From NCBI RefSeq assembly GCF_027213715.1, contig NZ_JAPWGM010000006.1, forward strand, positions 248,001-312,000: a stretch of 64,000 nt of DNA, given 5' to 3'. The notes under the pieces were generated by a model. It saw only the letters and a program-made list of their open reading frames with translations, was not told the origin of the DNA and did not search any database. The translations under genes were made by a program, and so were the position numbers. Below are positions 43,532 to 53,218 of the stretch, one piece after another (within the stretch, counting starts at the first letter, position 1; each line of letters starts with the position of its first letter). Source of the DNA: Pedobacter punctiformis (GTDB lineage Bacteria > Bacteroidota > Bacteroidia > Sphingobacteriales > Sphingobacteriaceae).

Positions 43532-43539
43532 TACCTTTG
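43532..43539 (+). promoter_or_regulatory. SDR gene promoter, -7 element
   Basis: TACCTTTG matches TAnnTTTG and ends 62 nt before the ATG at 43602. Confidence 0.5.
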
Positions 43540-43601
43540 TCATCGTTTATAAATCTTAACCTTTCAGGAAAAGATTATATCGGTAATAAAATTTCATCAA
43601 T

Positions 43602-44363
43602 ATGTCTAAAATTGCATTAATTACAGGCGCAACTTCAGGAATAGGCGAGGCTTGCGCACATATATTTGCTCAACACGGTTATAATTTAGTTTTACTGGCA
43701 CGGAGAGAAGATCGTCTGGCTAAAATAGCAAATCATCTGGAAGATAAATATGCAATTACAATCAAACAGGTTTTTGCAGATGTCAGAGAAAAAGAAAATT
43801 TAGCTGCTGCCCTGGATGCTATTCCTGCGGAATGGAAAAAAGTAGATGTTTTAATCAATAATGCAGGTTTAAGTCAGGGTTTAGATCCAATTGATAAAGG
43901 AAATACCGATGATTGGGACACCATGATTGATACCAACGTAAAAGGTTTGCTTTATATAACTAAAATTGTTTCCAACTGGATGATTCCGAATAAACAAGGG
44001 CATATTATCAATATAGGTTCTATTGCAGGACAGGAAGTTTACCCAAACGGAAATGTATATTGTGCCAGTAAGCATGCTGTAGATGCTTTAAGTAAAGGCA
44101 TGCGTATAGATCTTTTGCCTCATGGAATTAAAGTAACAGCAATTAATCCGGGCATGGTTGAAACAGAATTTTCTATTGTTCGCTTTAAAGGAGATGCAGA
44201 TAAGGCAAAGAAAGTTTACGATGGGTTAGAACCATTAATTGCAGATGATATAGCCGATGCCATTTGGTATGTGGTAAGCCGTCCAAAACATGTAAACATT
44301 AACGATATGCTAATTATGCCAACAGCGCAGGCTACCGCAACCATCGTTTCGAGGAACGGATAA
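43602..44363 (+). CDS. short-chain dehydrogenase/reductase (YdfG-like)
   Basis: A 253-residue classical SDR. The nucleotide-binding motif is ITGATSGIGEACA, then NNAGLSQG. The catalytic Ser is in INIGSIAGQ and the Tyr-x3-Lys in VYCASKHAVDAL. The PG motif is AINPGMVETEF. YdfG-like members oxidise 3-hydroxy acids or serine with NADP; the real substrate is open. It is a single gene. Confidence 0.93.
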   Translation: MSKIALITGATSGIGEACAHIFAQHGYNLVLLARREDRLAKIANHLEDKYAITIKQVFADVREKENLAAALDAIPAEWKKVDVLINNAGLSQGLDPIDKGNTDDWDTMIDTNVKGLLYITKIVSNWMIPNKQGHIINIGSIAGQEVYPNGNVYCASKHAVDALSKGMRIDLLPHGIKVTAINPGMVETEFSIVRFKGDADKAKKVYDGLEPLIADDIADAIWYVVSRPKHVNINDMLIMPTAQATATIVSRNG

Positions 44364-44477
44364 TTTAGAACGGTTAACTGCAGAGTTGTTTAAACGTTAA
44401 GTGTAAAAGCATTTAACTGATAAACAAGTAATTAATCAATATAATTTAAAACGGTTAACCAATTTAAACAGTTAATC
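44364..44477. repeat. degenerate short repeats TTTA(A/G)AACGGTTAA between SDR and YqeY genes
   Basis: Three AT-rich copies share the pattern TTTAnAACGGTTAAC: 44364-44379, 44445-44460 and, less well, 44463-44477. A shorter TTTAAACGTTAAG occurs at 44389-44401. They occupy most of the 131-bp gap. Confidence 0.45.
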
Positions 44478-44494
44478 AACTAATAATAAAAGAA

Positions 44495-44941
44495 ATGATA
44501 TCTAATATAATAGACCAGGAAATTAAAAAAGCCATGCTGGCTAAAAATGATGCACAGTTAAGAGGTTTAAGAGCAATAAAAGCGGCTTTGCTTTTAGCAA
44601 AAACTGAAAAAGGCGCATCAGAGGAAATTACAGAAGAAACGGAATTAAAAATTCTTCAAAAGTTAATTAAACAACGCCGCGAATCTGCTGATATTTATAA
44701 GCAACAAAATCGCGAAGACCTTTATAAAGTAGAAGAAGAAGAGATTGAGGTGATCAATCAGTTTTTACCAAAACAATTGGGTAGAGAAGAAGTTGCAGCA
44801 ATAATTGAAGGCGTTATCAAACAATCTGGCGCTACATCAGTTAAAGATATGGGAAAAGTGATGGGCATGGCCAATAAAGAACTTGCAGGTAAGGCTGATG
44901 GCAAACTTATTGCCGAAATTGTAAAAGAAAAACTAGCTTAA
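44495..44941 (+). CDS. GatB/YqeY domain protein
   Basis: A 148-residue protein of the YqeY family, related to the tail domain of the GatB amidotransferase subunit. It is all-helical: EIKKAMLAKNDAQLRGLRAIKAA, EELKILQKLIKQRRESAD-like segments and FLPKQLGREEVAAIIEG. The end SVKDMGKVMGMANKELAGKA is the conserved C-terminal motif. It may bind tRNA, but no catalytic role is known. No functional partner is adjacent. Confidence 0.92.
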   Translation: MISNIIDQEIKKAMLAKNDAQLRGLRAIKAALLLAKTEKGASEEITEETELKILQKLIKQRRESADIYKQQNREDLYKVEEEEIEVINQFLPKQLGREEVAAIIEGVIKQSGATSVKDMGKVMGMANKELAGKADGKLIAEIVKEKLA

Positions 44942-45133
44942 TCTTACGGCAAGGCAGTTGATAAAAACTTTTAGGTACCCATTTAATGCTGAATTAATGC
45001 TTGTATGTGCTTCCTGATGTTTTTACAGGTGTTTTTGTACCGTTTTGTGTTTTATTTCAGAAAAATGGTGCATAAATGCAAAAATTTAATTTTACTCTAC
45101 TAACTTAGTAGCACAATACCATCATAAAATAAT

Positions 45134-45898
45134 ATGACTTACGAGATAATTGAAGAAGACGGATTTAAATATGTAGAAGCTGGAAAGGGCGAGACATTGG
45201 TATTGCTGCATGGCCTTATGGGCGAATTAAGCAATTGGGAACTCGTTATAGAGCGTTTCAAAGATCGTTATCATATTGTTGTCCCTATTTTGCCTATTTA
45301 CGATTTACCTATTTTAACCTTGGGTGTAAAAGCTTTATCAAGATATGTTCATCGTTTTTTAAAATTTAAAGGCTTAAACCAGGTTGTACTTATTGGTAAC
45401 TCTTTAGGTGGCCATGTTGGATTGGTTTTTACTGTTGCACATCAGGAATTTGTAAAGGCATTAGTACTTACAGGAAGTTCGGGTTTGTATGAAAATGCTT
45501 TTGGCGGTTCTTTTCCACGAAGAGAAAGTTATGATTATGTAAAAGAAAAGGTAGCATTTACTTTTTACGATCCGGCTATAGCAACAAAAGAACTGGTTGA
45601 TGAAGTTTTTAAAACAGTTAATGACAGGTCGAGGGTAATCCGGATCTTAACCATGGCAAAGTCTGCTATCAGGCATAACATGGCAAAAGAATTATCTAAA
45701 ATTACCATTCCTGTTTCATTAATTTGGGGCAGAAATGATCAGGTTACACCTCCCGAGGTTGCTCAGGAATTTCATGAGTTGTTGCCAAATTCTGAATTGA
45801 ATTGGGTAGATAAATGCGGACACGTACCTATGATGGAACATCCCGAAATATTTAACGCCTTTTTAGAGAAATTTTTAGAAAGAATATTGCTGAAATAA
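45134..45898 (+). CDS. alpha/beta hydrolase
   Basis: A 254-residue alpha/beta hydrolase fold protein. The oxyanion segment is LVLLHGLMGELSNWE. The nucleophile Ser is in LIGNSLGGHVGLVF. The acid is likely the Asp of WGRNDQVTPPEVA and the base the His of DKCGHVPMMEHPE. The substrate is unknown. Its stop overlaps the CBS gene start by one base; together they begin the CBS-nadK-DUF6089-uppS-bamA series. Confidence 0.92.
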   Translation: MTYEIIEEDGFKYVEAGKGETLVLLHGLMGELSNWELVIERFKDRYHIVVPILPIYDLPILTLGVKALSRYVHRFLKFKGLNQVVLIGNSLGGHVGLVFTVAHQEFVKALVLTGSSGLYENAFGGSFPRRESYDYVKEKVAFTFYDPAIATKELVDEVFKTVNDRSRVIRILTMAKSAIRHNMAKELSKITIPVSLIWGRNDQVTPPEVAQEFHELLPNSELNWVDKCGHVPMMEHPEIFNAFLEKFLERILLK

Positions 45899-46560
45899 TG
45901 TTTGCTGAAGAAATCATATCAAAGGTTATACCACCTGTAAGGACCGATGACACGGTGCAGAAAGTTTTAGATCGTATGAACGAGTTTAAACTAAAGCATA
46001 TGCCCGTTGTTAACGATGCTCAGTTTATTGGTATTGCCGTTGAAGATGATGTTTTAGGTATCCGGGACCCTAATAAGTTAATTAAAGAGGTGCCTTTAAA
46101 CCTGTTAAATGCATTTGTATTTAATAATGCACATACTTATGATGTAATTCGCTTATTAAGTCAGCTTAAACTTACTGTTGTTCCTGTGCTTGATCAGCAG
46201 AAAAACTATTTAGGGCTGATATCAATTAATAATATAGTCGATTACGTTGCGGATCAGTATGCGATAAATGAACAGGGCGGAATTATTGTACTGGAAATTA
46301 GCAACCGCGACAACTCTTTAGCACATATTGCGCAGATTGTTGAGGCAGATAATGCACAAATATTATCTTCTTATGTTAATTCTTTCGAAAATTCTACCTG
46401 CTTAGAAGTGACCCTTAAAATCAATAAAACTGAAATTACAGCTTTGGTGGCTTCATTTGAGCGATACGACTACCAGGTAAAAGAAGTTTATAATAATACT
46501 CAAATTGATAATGGCTCGCAGGAGCGATATGATTCTTTCATGAATTATTTAAATGTTTAA
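45898..46560 (+). CDS. CBS domain protein
   Basis: A 220-residue cytosolic protein with two CBS repeats in the first about 125 residues (VIPPVRTDDTVQKVLDRM, then FVFNNAHTYDVIRLLSQLK and NYLGLISINNIVDYVA). An ACT-like C-terminal part follows (GGIIVLEISNRDNSLAHIAQ). CBS pairs usually bind adenosine nucleotides and act as regulators. It is encoded between the hydrolase and nadK genes (1-bp overlap, 9-bp gap), an order I recall as conserved in Bacteroidota. Confidence 0.92.
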   Translation: MFAEEIISKVIPPVRTDDTVQKVLDRMNEFKLKHMPVVNDAQFIGIAVEDDVLGIRDPNKLIKEVPLNLLNAFVFNNAHTYDVIRLLSQLKLTVVPVLDQQKNYLGLISINNIVDYVADQYAINEQGGIIVLEISNRDNSLAHIAQIVEADNAQILSSYVNSFENSTCLEVTLKINKTEITALVASFERYDYQVKEVYNNTQIDNGSQERYDSFMNYLNV

Positions 46561-46569
46561 ACACAACGT

Positions 46570-47451
46570 ATGAGGATTGCAATTTACGGAAGAGATTTTA
46601 ACGATACAGTATTGCCCTATGTACAGGAAATTTTTAATCATTTAAGTGAGCATAATATTCAGCCGGTTTTATACTCAAGGTTTAAAACCTCTTTGCATGG
46701 CAAAATTAAATTGCCGGCCAATACCGTCATTTTTCATAACCATAAAGAGTTAAAAGAACATGCAGATGTTTTATTGAGTTTGGGTGGTGACGGAACTTTA
46801 CTGGATACACTTTCACTCATTCGTAATTCGGGTATTCCTGTTATCGGAATTAACTTTGGGCGCCTGGGCTTTTTAGCGAGTATTAATAAAAACGAAATAA
46901 AATCGGCATTAAATGCCTTAATTAACCAGGAATTTACTTTAGATACCCGTTCGCTTTTAACTTTAGAATCAGATAATAACCTTTTTGGAGAAGAAAATTT
47001 TGCACTTAATGATATCACCATTCACCGTCGCGATAATTCAGCGATGATGATTATCCATGCCTCCATGAATAACGAATTTATTAATTCTTATTGGGCTGAT
47101 GGTTTAATTATTGCAACCCCAACAGGCTCCACCGCTTATTCTTTAAGCTGCGGCGGACCAATTATTTACCCGGATTCGGAAAATTTTGTAGTTACCCCAA
47201 TTGCCCCGCATAATTTAAATGTAAGGCCTGTTGTAGTGCCTGATGACAATGAATTATCCTTTGAAGTAGAGGCCAGAGAGTCGAAATTTCTGGTTTCCTG
47301 CGACAGCAGAACTGTAACCGTGGAGCGGTCAGTAAAAATTACCATAAAAAAAGCTGATTTTTGCATAAATCTTATTCGCCTTAACAATGAAACGTATTTA
47401 AACACGTTAAGGAATAAATTATTATGGGGCATTGATACCCGTAACTACTAA
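46570..47451 (+). CDS. nadK: NAD kinase
   Basis: A 293-residue kinase that makes NADP. The GGDGTLLDTLSLIR motif holds the catalytic Asp. FGRLGFLA, ALNDITIHRRDNSAMM and ADGLIIATPTGSTAYSLSCG are the expected conserved blocks. The length is standard. Its stop lies 1 nt before the DUF6089 gene start, so the envelope operon continues. Confidence 0.97.
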   Translation: MRIAIYGRDFNDTVLPYVQEIFNHLSEHNIQPVLYSRFKTSLHGKIKLPANTVIFHNHKELKEHADVLLSLGGDGTLLDTLSLIRNSGIPVIGINFGRLGFLASINKNEIKSALNALINQEFTLDTRSLLTLESDNNLFGEENFALNDITIHRRDNSAMMIIHASMNNEFINSYWADGLIIATPTGSTAYSLSCGGPIIYPDSENFVVTPIAPHNLNVRPVVVPDDNELSFEVEARESKFLVSCDSRTVTVERSVKITIKKADFCINLIRLNNETYLNTLRNKLLWGIDTRNY

Positions 47452-47452
47452 T

Positions 47453-48250
47453 ATGTCGCTAAACAAACCCATTTTAATCATTCTTTTTTTTCTTTGCAGT
47501 GCCCGCTTTGTACAGGCGCAGGAGGCTACCTGGGAAATTGGTCTTGCTGGAGGAGCTGCAGGATATATGGGTGATTTAAATCAGAATAACCCACTTCAAA
47601 TCAGTGGCATTTCTGCCGGAATTTTTGCCAAACGTAATTTCAATCCTTATCTGGGCCTTCGGCTACAATATAATTATGCGCAAATTCAGGCCAAAGATGC
47701 CAATTCTAACAACGAACAATTCAGAGAGCGGAATCTTAGTTTTAAAACACCTTTAAATGAGGGCAGTTTAATTTTCGATTTTAACTTTTTCGATTATAAA
47801 ATAAACGGAGGTAGCAGAAGGTTTTCGCCTTATTTATTTGCGGGTGTGGGTTTTGTACAATTTAAGCCCCGTGTAAAATATAATGGAGAAACTTACCGGT
47901 TAGATCGATTGGCAACAGAAGGACAACCGGAGGCATATAAAAATACAGTTTTAACCATTCCTTATGGGGTAGGGTTGCGTTATAATTATAAAGACGCCTG
48001 GAGTATCTTTACTGAAATTGGCTATAGAACACCGCTTACCGACTATATTGACGATGTAAGCGGAGTTTATCCTGTTAATCAGGTAATTGTTGGAAATCCG
48101 CCAAATCAATTAAATTTAACCGATCCATCGCTGCATCAAACCGGTTTTGCCGGCACCCAAAGAGGCGATTTTAGAAAAAGGGACACTTATCTATTTGTTA
48201 GTGTTGGCATATCTTTTACCTTTGTATCCTCAAAATGCTATTCCTTTTAA
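47453..48250 (+). CDS. DUF6089 family outer-membrane protein (PorG-like)
   Basis: A 265-residue exported beta-barrel protein. I start at ATG 47453, directly before the signal peptide (ending VQAQ, about residue 24), instead of 47432, which overlaps nadK. Barrel segments include WEIGLAGGAAGYMGDLNQNN, NPYLGLRLQYNYAQIQ and DTYLFVSVGISFTF. DUF6089 includes PorG of the type IX secretion system; the PorG role here is inferred. It sits between nadK and uppS. Confidence 0.82.
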   Translation: MSLNKPILIILFFLCSARFVQAQEATWEIGLAGGAAGYMGDLNQNNPLQISGISAGIFAKRNFNPYLGLRLQYNYAQIQAKDANSNNEQFRERNLSFKTPLNEGSLIFDFNFFDYKINGGSRRFSPYLFAGVGFVQFKPRVKYNGETYRLDRLATEGQPEAYKNTVLTIPYGVGLRYNYKDAWSIFTEIGYRTPLTDYIDDVSGVYPVNQVIVGNPPNQLNLTDPSLHQTGFAGTQRGDFRKRDTYLFVSVGISFTFVSSKCYSF

Positions 48251-48269
48251 GCTGATTTTGACATAATTA

Positions 48270-49010
48270 ATGGGATTTAAAGAACAAATAGACTATAACC
48301 GCCTGCCAAAGCACATTGCCGTGATCATGGATGGTAACGGACGCTGGGCGAAAGGCCAGGGTAAAATGCGTGTTTTCGGGCACGAACATGGCGTACTTTC
48401 TGTAAAAGATATAGTAGAAGGTTGTGTAGAAGTGGGGATTGAATACCTTACACTTTACGCTTTTTCTACAGAAAACTGGAACCGGCCAAAAGAAGAAGTT
48501 GACGCTTTAATGCAAATACTGATTTCTACCATCAATAAAGAAACCGAAACGCTGAATAAAAATAACATTAAACTCAATGCAATAGGCAACATTGCTTCTT
48601 TACCGCAAGAGTGTATTGATGATTTGAAAGAAGCGATGGCGAAAACGGCGCATAACGAAAAATGTACCTTAACATTAGCGCTTAGTTATAGCGCCAAATG
48701 GGAAATTTTACAGGCGACGAAAAATATTGCAGCTGCGGTTAAAAATAATACCATTAAGCTTGAAGATATTGATGAAAACCTTTTTTCAGCAGAATTGACT
48801 ACAGTAAATATCCCTGATCCTGAATTAATGATCAGAACTAGCGGAGAGCATCGCATCAGCAATTATTTGCTGTGGCAAATGGCTTATACAGAATTTTATT
48901 TTACCGATATTTTATGGCCTGATTTCAGAAGGGAAAACCTTTTTGAGGCTATTGTAGATTATCAAAAACGCGAACGCCGTTTTGGCAAAATTAGCGAACA
49001 ATTAAACTAA
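48270..49010 (+). CDS. uppS: isoprenyl (undecaprenyl diphosphate) synthase
   Basis: A 246-residue cis-prenyltransferase that makes the C55 carrier for peptidoglycan and O-antigen. The catalytic Asp motif is AVIMDGNGRWAKGQGKMRV. The C-terminal motif RTSGEHRISNYLLWQMAYTE binds diphosphate. It follows the DUF6089 gene by 19 nt. Next downstream is bamA, after a 151-nt gap with a possible promoter. Confidence 0.97.
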   Translation: MGFKEQIDYNRLPKHIAVIMDGNGRWAKGQGKMRVFGHEHGVLSVKDIVEGCVEVGIEYLTLYAFSTENWNRPKEEVDALMQILISTINKETETLNKNNIKLNAIGNIASLPQECIDDLKEAMAKTAHNEKCTLTLALSYSAKWEILQATKNIAAAVKNNTIKLEDIDENLFSAELTTVNIPDPELMIRTSGEHRISNYLLWQMAYTEFYFTDILWPDFRRENLFEAIVDYQKRERRFGKISEQLN

Positions 49011-49161
49011 TTTTTCTTTTAACACTTTTTAACAAGCGTTTAAACTAACTTAGCACCACTTTTATACGATAAATGAAACCACAATAAGGGTAATTAATAA
49101 AGAAAATTTTGCTTTATAAAACATTGTTACCTTCGTGGTCATTACTGAACAAATTATTTTA

Positions 49162-51705
49162 ATGAAAAGAATATTTCAAGTTTTAATCCTATTAGTTTTA
49201 GCCGCTCCGGCCTTTGCTCAAATACGTCCAACAGGTCAGGCACCGGCAACACCCTCATTAAAGGTTGGTGGCTTAGATCTCGATTATTTTAGTCCTAAAG
49301 AATTTATCATTGGTGGTACAAGCGTTACCGGAACTCAATACTTAGATAAAGAGGTATTGGTTACCTTATCTAAATTAACTAAAGGTGATAAAATTGTGCT
49401 TCCAGGCGAAGCAACCGCAGATGCAATTAAAACACTTTGGGCGCAGGGATTATTTGATGATGTTAAATTAAATATCGAAAAATTTGTTCAGGATACTGTT
49501 TATTTTGAAATTGAAGTCGTTGAACGTCCGCGTTTAAGCTCCATTGATTTAAAAGGTGTTCGTAAATCTGAAAGAACGGCTATTCAGGAAAAACTGAATG
49601 ATAAAACCGGAAAAATTGTAAACGACAACTTATATAATACTACTTCAGCCATCGTTAAAAAGTATTTACTGGACAAAGGTTATTTCTTTACAAAGATTAA
49701 CTACACAACCCGTAAAGACCCAAACACTGAAAACAGTGTAGTGCTGGAGGCCAATATTGATAAAGGACATCGTGTAAAGGTTCAGCATATTGATTTTACA
49801 GGGAATAAAGATTTTAAATCCGCAAAACTTAGAAAGTACCTTAAAAATCCAAAACAATTTGCATGGTGGCGTTTTTGGGGTTCTGGAAAATTCAGTAAAG
49901 AAAAATACGAAGAGAACAAGGTAAAAATGATTGCTAAAATGCATGAAAAAGGTTACCGTGATGCAGAACTTTTAAGCGATAGCATTTACCAGTATAATGC
50001 CAAAAAAGTTAATATTAAAATGAACCTTTACGAAGGTAAAAAATATTACTTCGGTAAAATTACCTGGGCAGGAAATGCAATTTATCCGGATAGTATTTTA
50101 AGTAAAGTATTAACTATTGAAAAAGGTGATGTGTTTAGTGAAGAACGTTTAAATAAAAAATTAAATGGTGGTGGCGAAAACGGTGGTGATATAAATAGTA
50201 TGTATACCGATAATGGTTACTTAACTTTTAACATCGATCCGGTACAAACCAAAATTTACGGCGATACCGTCGACGTGGAAATGCGTATGTATGAAGGTCC
50301 GCAATACACCAATAACCGCATTACGTTAAAAGGCAACACCATTACCAATGATAAAGTGGTGCTACGTGAGATTCGTACCAAACCGGGACAAAAATTCAAC
50401 AAAAGTGATTTAATCCGTACCATTCGTGAGATTGGCCAACTGGGTAACTTTGATGAGTCTAAAACGGTACCAACTCCAAGACCAAATCCGGCAGACGGAA
50501 CAGTGGATATTGAGTATGCGGTAGAAGAAAAACCTTCAGATCAGATTGAGTTATCAGGTGGTTTTGGTGGTGGCCGTATTATCGGTACTTTAGGGTTAAC
50601 CTTTAATAACTTCTCATTACGTAACTTATTTAATTTAAAAGCTTACAAACCGTTACCAAAAGGTGATGGACAAAAACTAAGCTTACGTGGACAAACCAAT
50701 GGTAAATATTACCAATCATATAGCTTCTCTTTCTCTCAACCCTGGTTTGGCGGCGAGAAACCGGTTAGCTTTGGTGTGAGTGCATTTACTTCGCTACAAT
50801 CTAATGGTTACGATAGTGGAAGTTCAATGTATCAAAAAATTCGTTTAAATGGAGTAACCGTAAGTTTAGGAAGAAGATTAAACTGGCCGGATAACTATTT
50901 CCAGTTAAGCCACGCGGTAAGTTTCCAACAGTATATTTTAAATAACTATACAGGGTTTAAATTCTCTACCGGAACATCTTATAACTTTAATCTTTCACAA
51001 GAAATTAGCCGGGATTCAAGAGATTCTCCTATTTTCCCTAAATCGGGTTCGTTTATCAGATTTACCGTACAGGCAACGCCTCCATATTCATTGTTTAACA
51101 AAGTGAATTATGCAACGGCTTCAGATAAACAAAAATATAAATTCACAGAATATCATAAATGGAAATTCGATTCACAATGGTATCAGCGTGTAGCCGGTAA
51201 TTTTGTAATCAAAGCACAAGCGCAATTTGGTTTCTTAGGATCGTATAACAGTGCAGTTGGTCAGTCAGCCTTTGAACGTTTTAAATTAGGTGGTGACGGT
51301 ATGCAAGGTTTCGATTACCTTCAGGGTTCTGAGTTAATCGCAATGCGTGGTTATGCAAACAATACGGTTATTCCGGTAGGTTCAAACCCAAGTTTGGCTC
51401 AAACATCAGGAAGTCCTATTTATACCAAATATGTTTTAGAGGCACGTTATCCGGTAATCTCGAGTCAGCAGGCTACAGCATTTGTTTTAGCATTTGCTGA
51501 AGGTGGTAATACCTGGGATAATTTTAAAGAATTTAATCCTTTTAACATCAGAAGATCCGTTGGTGTTGGTGCCAGAATCTTCCTGCCAATATTTGGTTTA
51601 TTAGGAATTGACTATGGATATGGCTTTGATGCAATTCCGGGCTTACCTGATGCAAACAAAGGACAATTCCACTTTAGTATTGCACAACAGCTTGGTGGTT
51701 TTTAA
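49162..51705 (+). CDS. bamA: outer-membrane protein assembly factor BamA
   Basis: An 847-residue Omp85 protein. I use the ATG at 49162, since KRIFQVLILLVLAAPAFA is a signal peptide; a GTG at 49135 would bury it. POTRA domains occupy about residues 40-455 (VVERPRLSSIDLKGVRKSE, VQHIDFTGNKDFKSAKLRKY). The barrel starts near residue 470 and contains FKLGGDGMQGFDYLQGSE, a version of the conserved loop 6 region. It inserts beta-barrel proteins into the outer membrane. It is followed by a strong terminator, then ompH genes that encode chaperones of the same pathway. Confidence 0.96.
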   Translation: MKRIFQVLILLVLAAPAFAQIRPTGQAPATPSLKVGGLDLDYFSPKEFIIGGTSVTGTQYLDKEVLVTLSKLTKGDKIVLPGEATADAIKTLWAQGLFDDVKLNIEKFVQDTVYFEIEVVERPRLSSIDLKGVRKSERTAIQEKLNDKTGKIVNDNLYNTTSAIVKKYLLDKGYFFTKINYTTRKDPNTENSVVLEANIDKGHRVKVQHIDFTGNKDFKSAKLRKYLKNPKQFAWWRFWGSGKFSKEKYEENKVKMIAKMHEKGYRDAELLSDSIYQYNAKKVNIKMNLYEGKKYYFGKITWAGNAIYPDSILSKVLTIEKGDVFSEERLNKKLNGGGENGGDINSMYTDNGYLTFNIDPVQTKIYGDTVDVEMRMYEGPQYTNNRITLKGNTITNDKVVLREIRTKPGQKFNKSDLIRTIREIGQLGNFDESKTVPTPRPNPADGTVDIEYAVEEKPSDQIELSGGFGGGRIIGTLGLTFNNFSLRNLFNLKAYKPLPKGDGQKLSLRGQTNGKYYQSYSFSFSQPWFGGEKPVSFGVSAFTSLQSNGYDSGSSMYQKIRLNGVTVSLGRRLNWPDNYFQLSHAVSFQQYILNNYTGFKFSTGTSYNFNLSQEISRDSRDSPIFPKSGSFIRFTVQATPPYSLFNKVNYATASDKQKYKFTEYHKWKFDSQWYQRVAGNFVIKAQAQFGFLGSYNSAVGQSAFERFKLGGDGMQGFDYLQGSELIAMRGYANNTVIPVGSNPSLAQTSGSPIYTKYVLEARYPVISSQQATAFVLAFAEGGNTWDNFKEFNPFNIRRSVGVGARIFLPIFGLLGIDYGYGFDAIPGLPDANKGQFHFSIAQQLGGF

Positions 51706-51728
51706 AACCAATCTAAAAGCATAAATGG

Positions 51729-51758
51729 AAGGCAGCTATTTAATGGCTGCCTTTTTTT
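51729..51758 (+). terminator. intrinsic terminator of bamA
   Basis: An 8-bp stem (AAGGCAGC / GCTGCCTT) with a 9-nt loop is followed by a run of T, 23 nt after the BamA stop. Confidence 0.88.
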
Positions 51759-51836
51759 GTTGATAACCTGATCAATGAATATTAAACGTTTTTGTAGTAT
51801 TCCAAATGTTAAAAAGAGTTAAAAGCCCCGGTTTTC

Positions 51837-51866
51837 TTTGGCTTTTGTTTTTTGGTAGTATCTTTG
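51837..51866 (+). promoter_or_regulatory. ompH promoter
   Basis: A -33 TTTG (51837-51840) and the -7 element TATCTTTG (51859-51866) are separated by 18 nt. The leader to the ompH ATG is about 85 nt. Confidence 0.6.
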
Positions 51867-51955
51867 TGTATAGTTTCCAGAATCGTGAACAATAAATTAT
51901 ATATTTGGATTTATTAAACACACTGTTAACAAGAGTTATTAAAACACACATACAA

Positions 51956-52486
51956 ATGAAAAAATATCTTTTTATTGCTTTCTTACTTTGTACCACCTTC
52001 GGCGCCTTTGCGCAGAAGTTTGCTTATGTAGATTCTGAATACATTTTAAAACATTTGCCAGAATATAAATCGGCATTAAGTCAGCTGGAAGTTGCTTCAA
52101 AACAATGGCAGCAGCAGGCAGATCAGAATTTTTCTGAGATCGACAGAATGTATAAAGCGTACCAGGCAGATCAGGTTTTATTAACCGATGATATGCGTAA
52201 ACGCCGTGAAAATGAAATTATTGAAAAAGAAAAACAAGCTAAAGAATTTCAGCGTCAAAAATTTGGACCGGATGGTGAGCTTTTCCAAAGCAGAATAAAA
52301 TTAATCAAACCTATACAGGATAAAGTGGCTGATGTAATTAAACAAATCGCAAAAGCTAAATATCTTGATTTTATTTTTGATAAAAGTAGTGAGGCTACAA
52401 TGATGATTTACGCCAGCAGTAGTTATGATGTTAGTAATGATGTGATTGTAAAATTAGGTTATAAGCCGGGGACTGTAAATAATTAA
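51956..52486 (+). CDS. OmpH/Skp family periplasmic chaperone (first copy)
   Basis: About 176 residues from the ATG at 51956, which starts a signal peptide (KKYLFIAFLLCTTFGAFAQ). A long helical region rich in charged residues and Gln follows (SQLEVASKQWQQQADQNF), the hairpin helices of Skp. The core begins KFAYVDSEYILKHLPEYKSA. It would carry unfolded outer-membrane proteins to BamA. It forms a tandem pair with the next gene, with different lengths and only moderate similarity. Confidence 0.93.
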   Translation: MKKYLFIAFLLCTTFGAFAQKFAYVDSEYILKHLPEYKSALSQLEVASKQWQQQADQNFSEIDRMYKAYQADQVLLTDDMRKRRENEIIEKEKQAKEFQRQKFGPDGELFQSRIKLIKPIQDKVADVIKQIAKAKYLDFIFDKSSEATMMIYASSSYDVSNDVIVKLGYKPGTVNN

Positions 52487-52545
52487 TTATATTCGCCCGT
52501 TAAATTTTAGAAAAAACAATTAAAAAAATAAAGTAAAACAGAAAA

Positions 52546-53121
52546 ATGAGAAAGTTAATTAACGTATTTGTTGTGGCAGCGGGGTTAGTGTTTACGGCTA
52601 ATATGGCAAATGCACAACAAAAACTAGGTCACATTAATTCAGAAGAAGTATTTGCTAACTTACCTGAAGCTAAAGCTGCTCAGGCTACTTTAGAGACTTT
52701 AGGTAAACAAAAACAAACTGATATTGATGGAATGATCAAAGAATATCAAACTAAATTAGCTGCAGCTCAAGCTAAAGAGAAAACATTAAGTGAGGCAAAC
52801 AAAGAAACAGTAGGTAAAGAATTACAAACTGCAGGAATTGAATTGCAAGAACTTGAAAAACGTATTACTGATGCTCGTACTAAAGCTTCTCAAGACATTG
52901 GTACTAAACAAGGTGAGTTATTTCAGCCAATCCAAACTAAAGTGGCAGGTGCTATTTCATCTGTAGCTAAAGAAAAAGGTTTAGCGTATGTTTTTGATAT
53001 TGCAAACGGACAAGGTGGAAATAACTTAGTATTCTGGGATGGTGGTGAAGATATCACTCCAGCAGTGAAAACTAAATTAGGCATCACTGCTACTGCTAAG
53101 CCAGCTGCACCTAAAAAATAA
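52546..53121 (+). CDS. OmpH/Skp family periplasmic chaperone (second copy)
   Basis: A 191-residue exported protein (signal peptide ending NAQQ near residue 24). It has the OmpH start KLGHINSEEVFANLPEAKAA and a coiled-coil centre (QTKLAAAQAKEKTLSEANKE). The end is rich in Lys, Ala and Pro. It follows the first copy by 59 nt and ends at the terminator before murI. Two tandem OmpH genes behind bamA are common in Bacteroidota. Confidence 0.93.
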   Translation: MRKLINVFVVAAGLVFTANMANAQQKLGHINSEEVFANLPEAKAAQATLETLGKQKQTDIDGMIKEYQTKLAAAQAKEKTLSEANKETVGKELQTAGIELQELEKRITDARTKASQDIGTKQGELFQPIQTKVAGAISSVAKEKGLAYVFDIANGQGGNNLVFWDGGEDITPAVKTKLGITATAKPAAPKK

Positions 53122-53158
53122 TAATTAATTAAAAACTCAGGTTTTTAAAATTATATTG

Positions 53159-53189
53159 CGGGATCAAGTTCAACTTGATCCCGTTTTTT
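53159..53189 (+). terminator. intrinsic terminator between ompH and murI
   Basis: CGGGATCAAGTT and AACTTGATCCCG form a perfect 12-bp inverted repeat with 1 nt between the arms; the real stem would open the centre as a loop. TTTTTTA follows. It also shows that a longer MurI reading from 53156 is not genuine. Confidence 0.9.
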
Positions 53190-53218
53190 ATTTTAAGCAA
53201 TTTAGAAGATTTTGTAAT

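Noticed and set aside
53156..53218. Longer MurI N-terminus from a TTG at 53156
   Set aside because: This stretch is the ompH terminator hairpin; MurI proteins normally start just before GIFDSGYGG.
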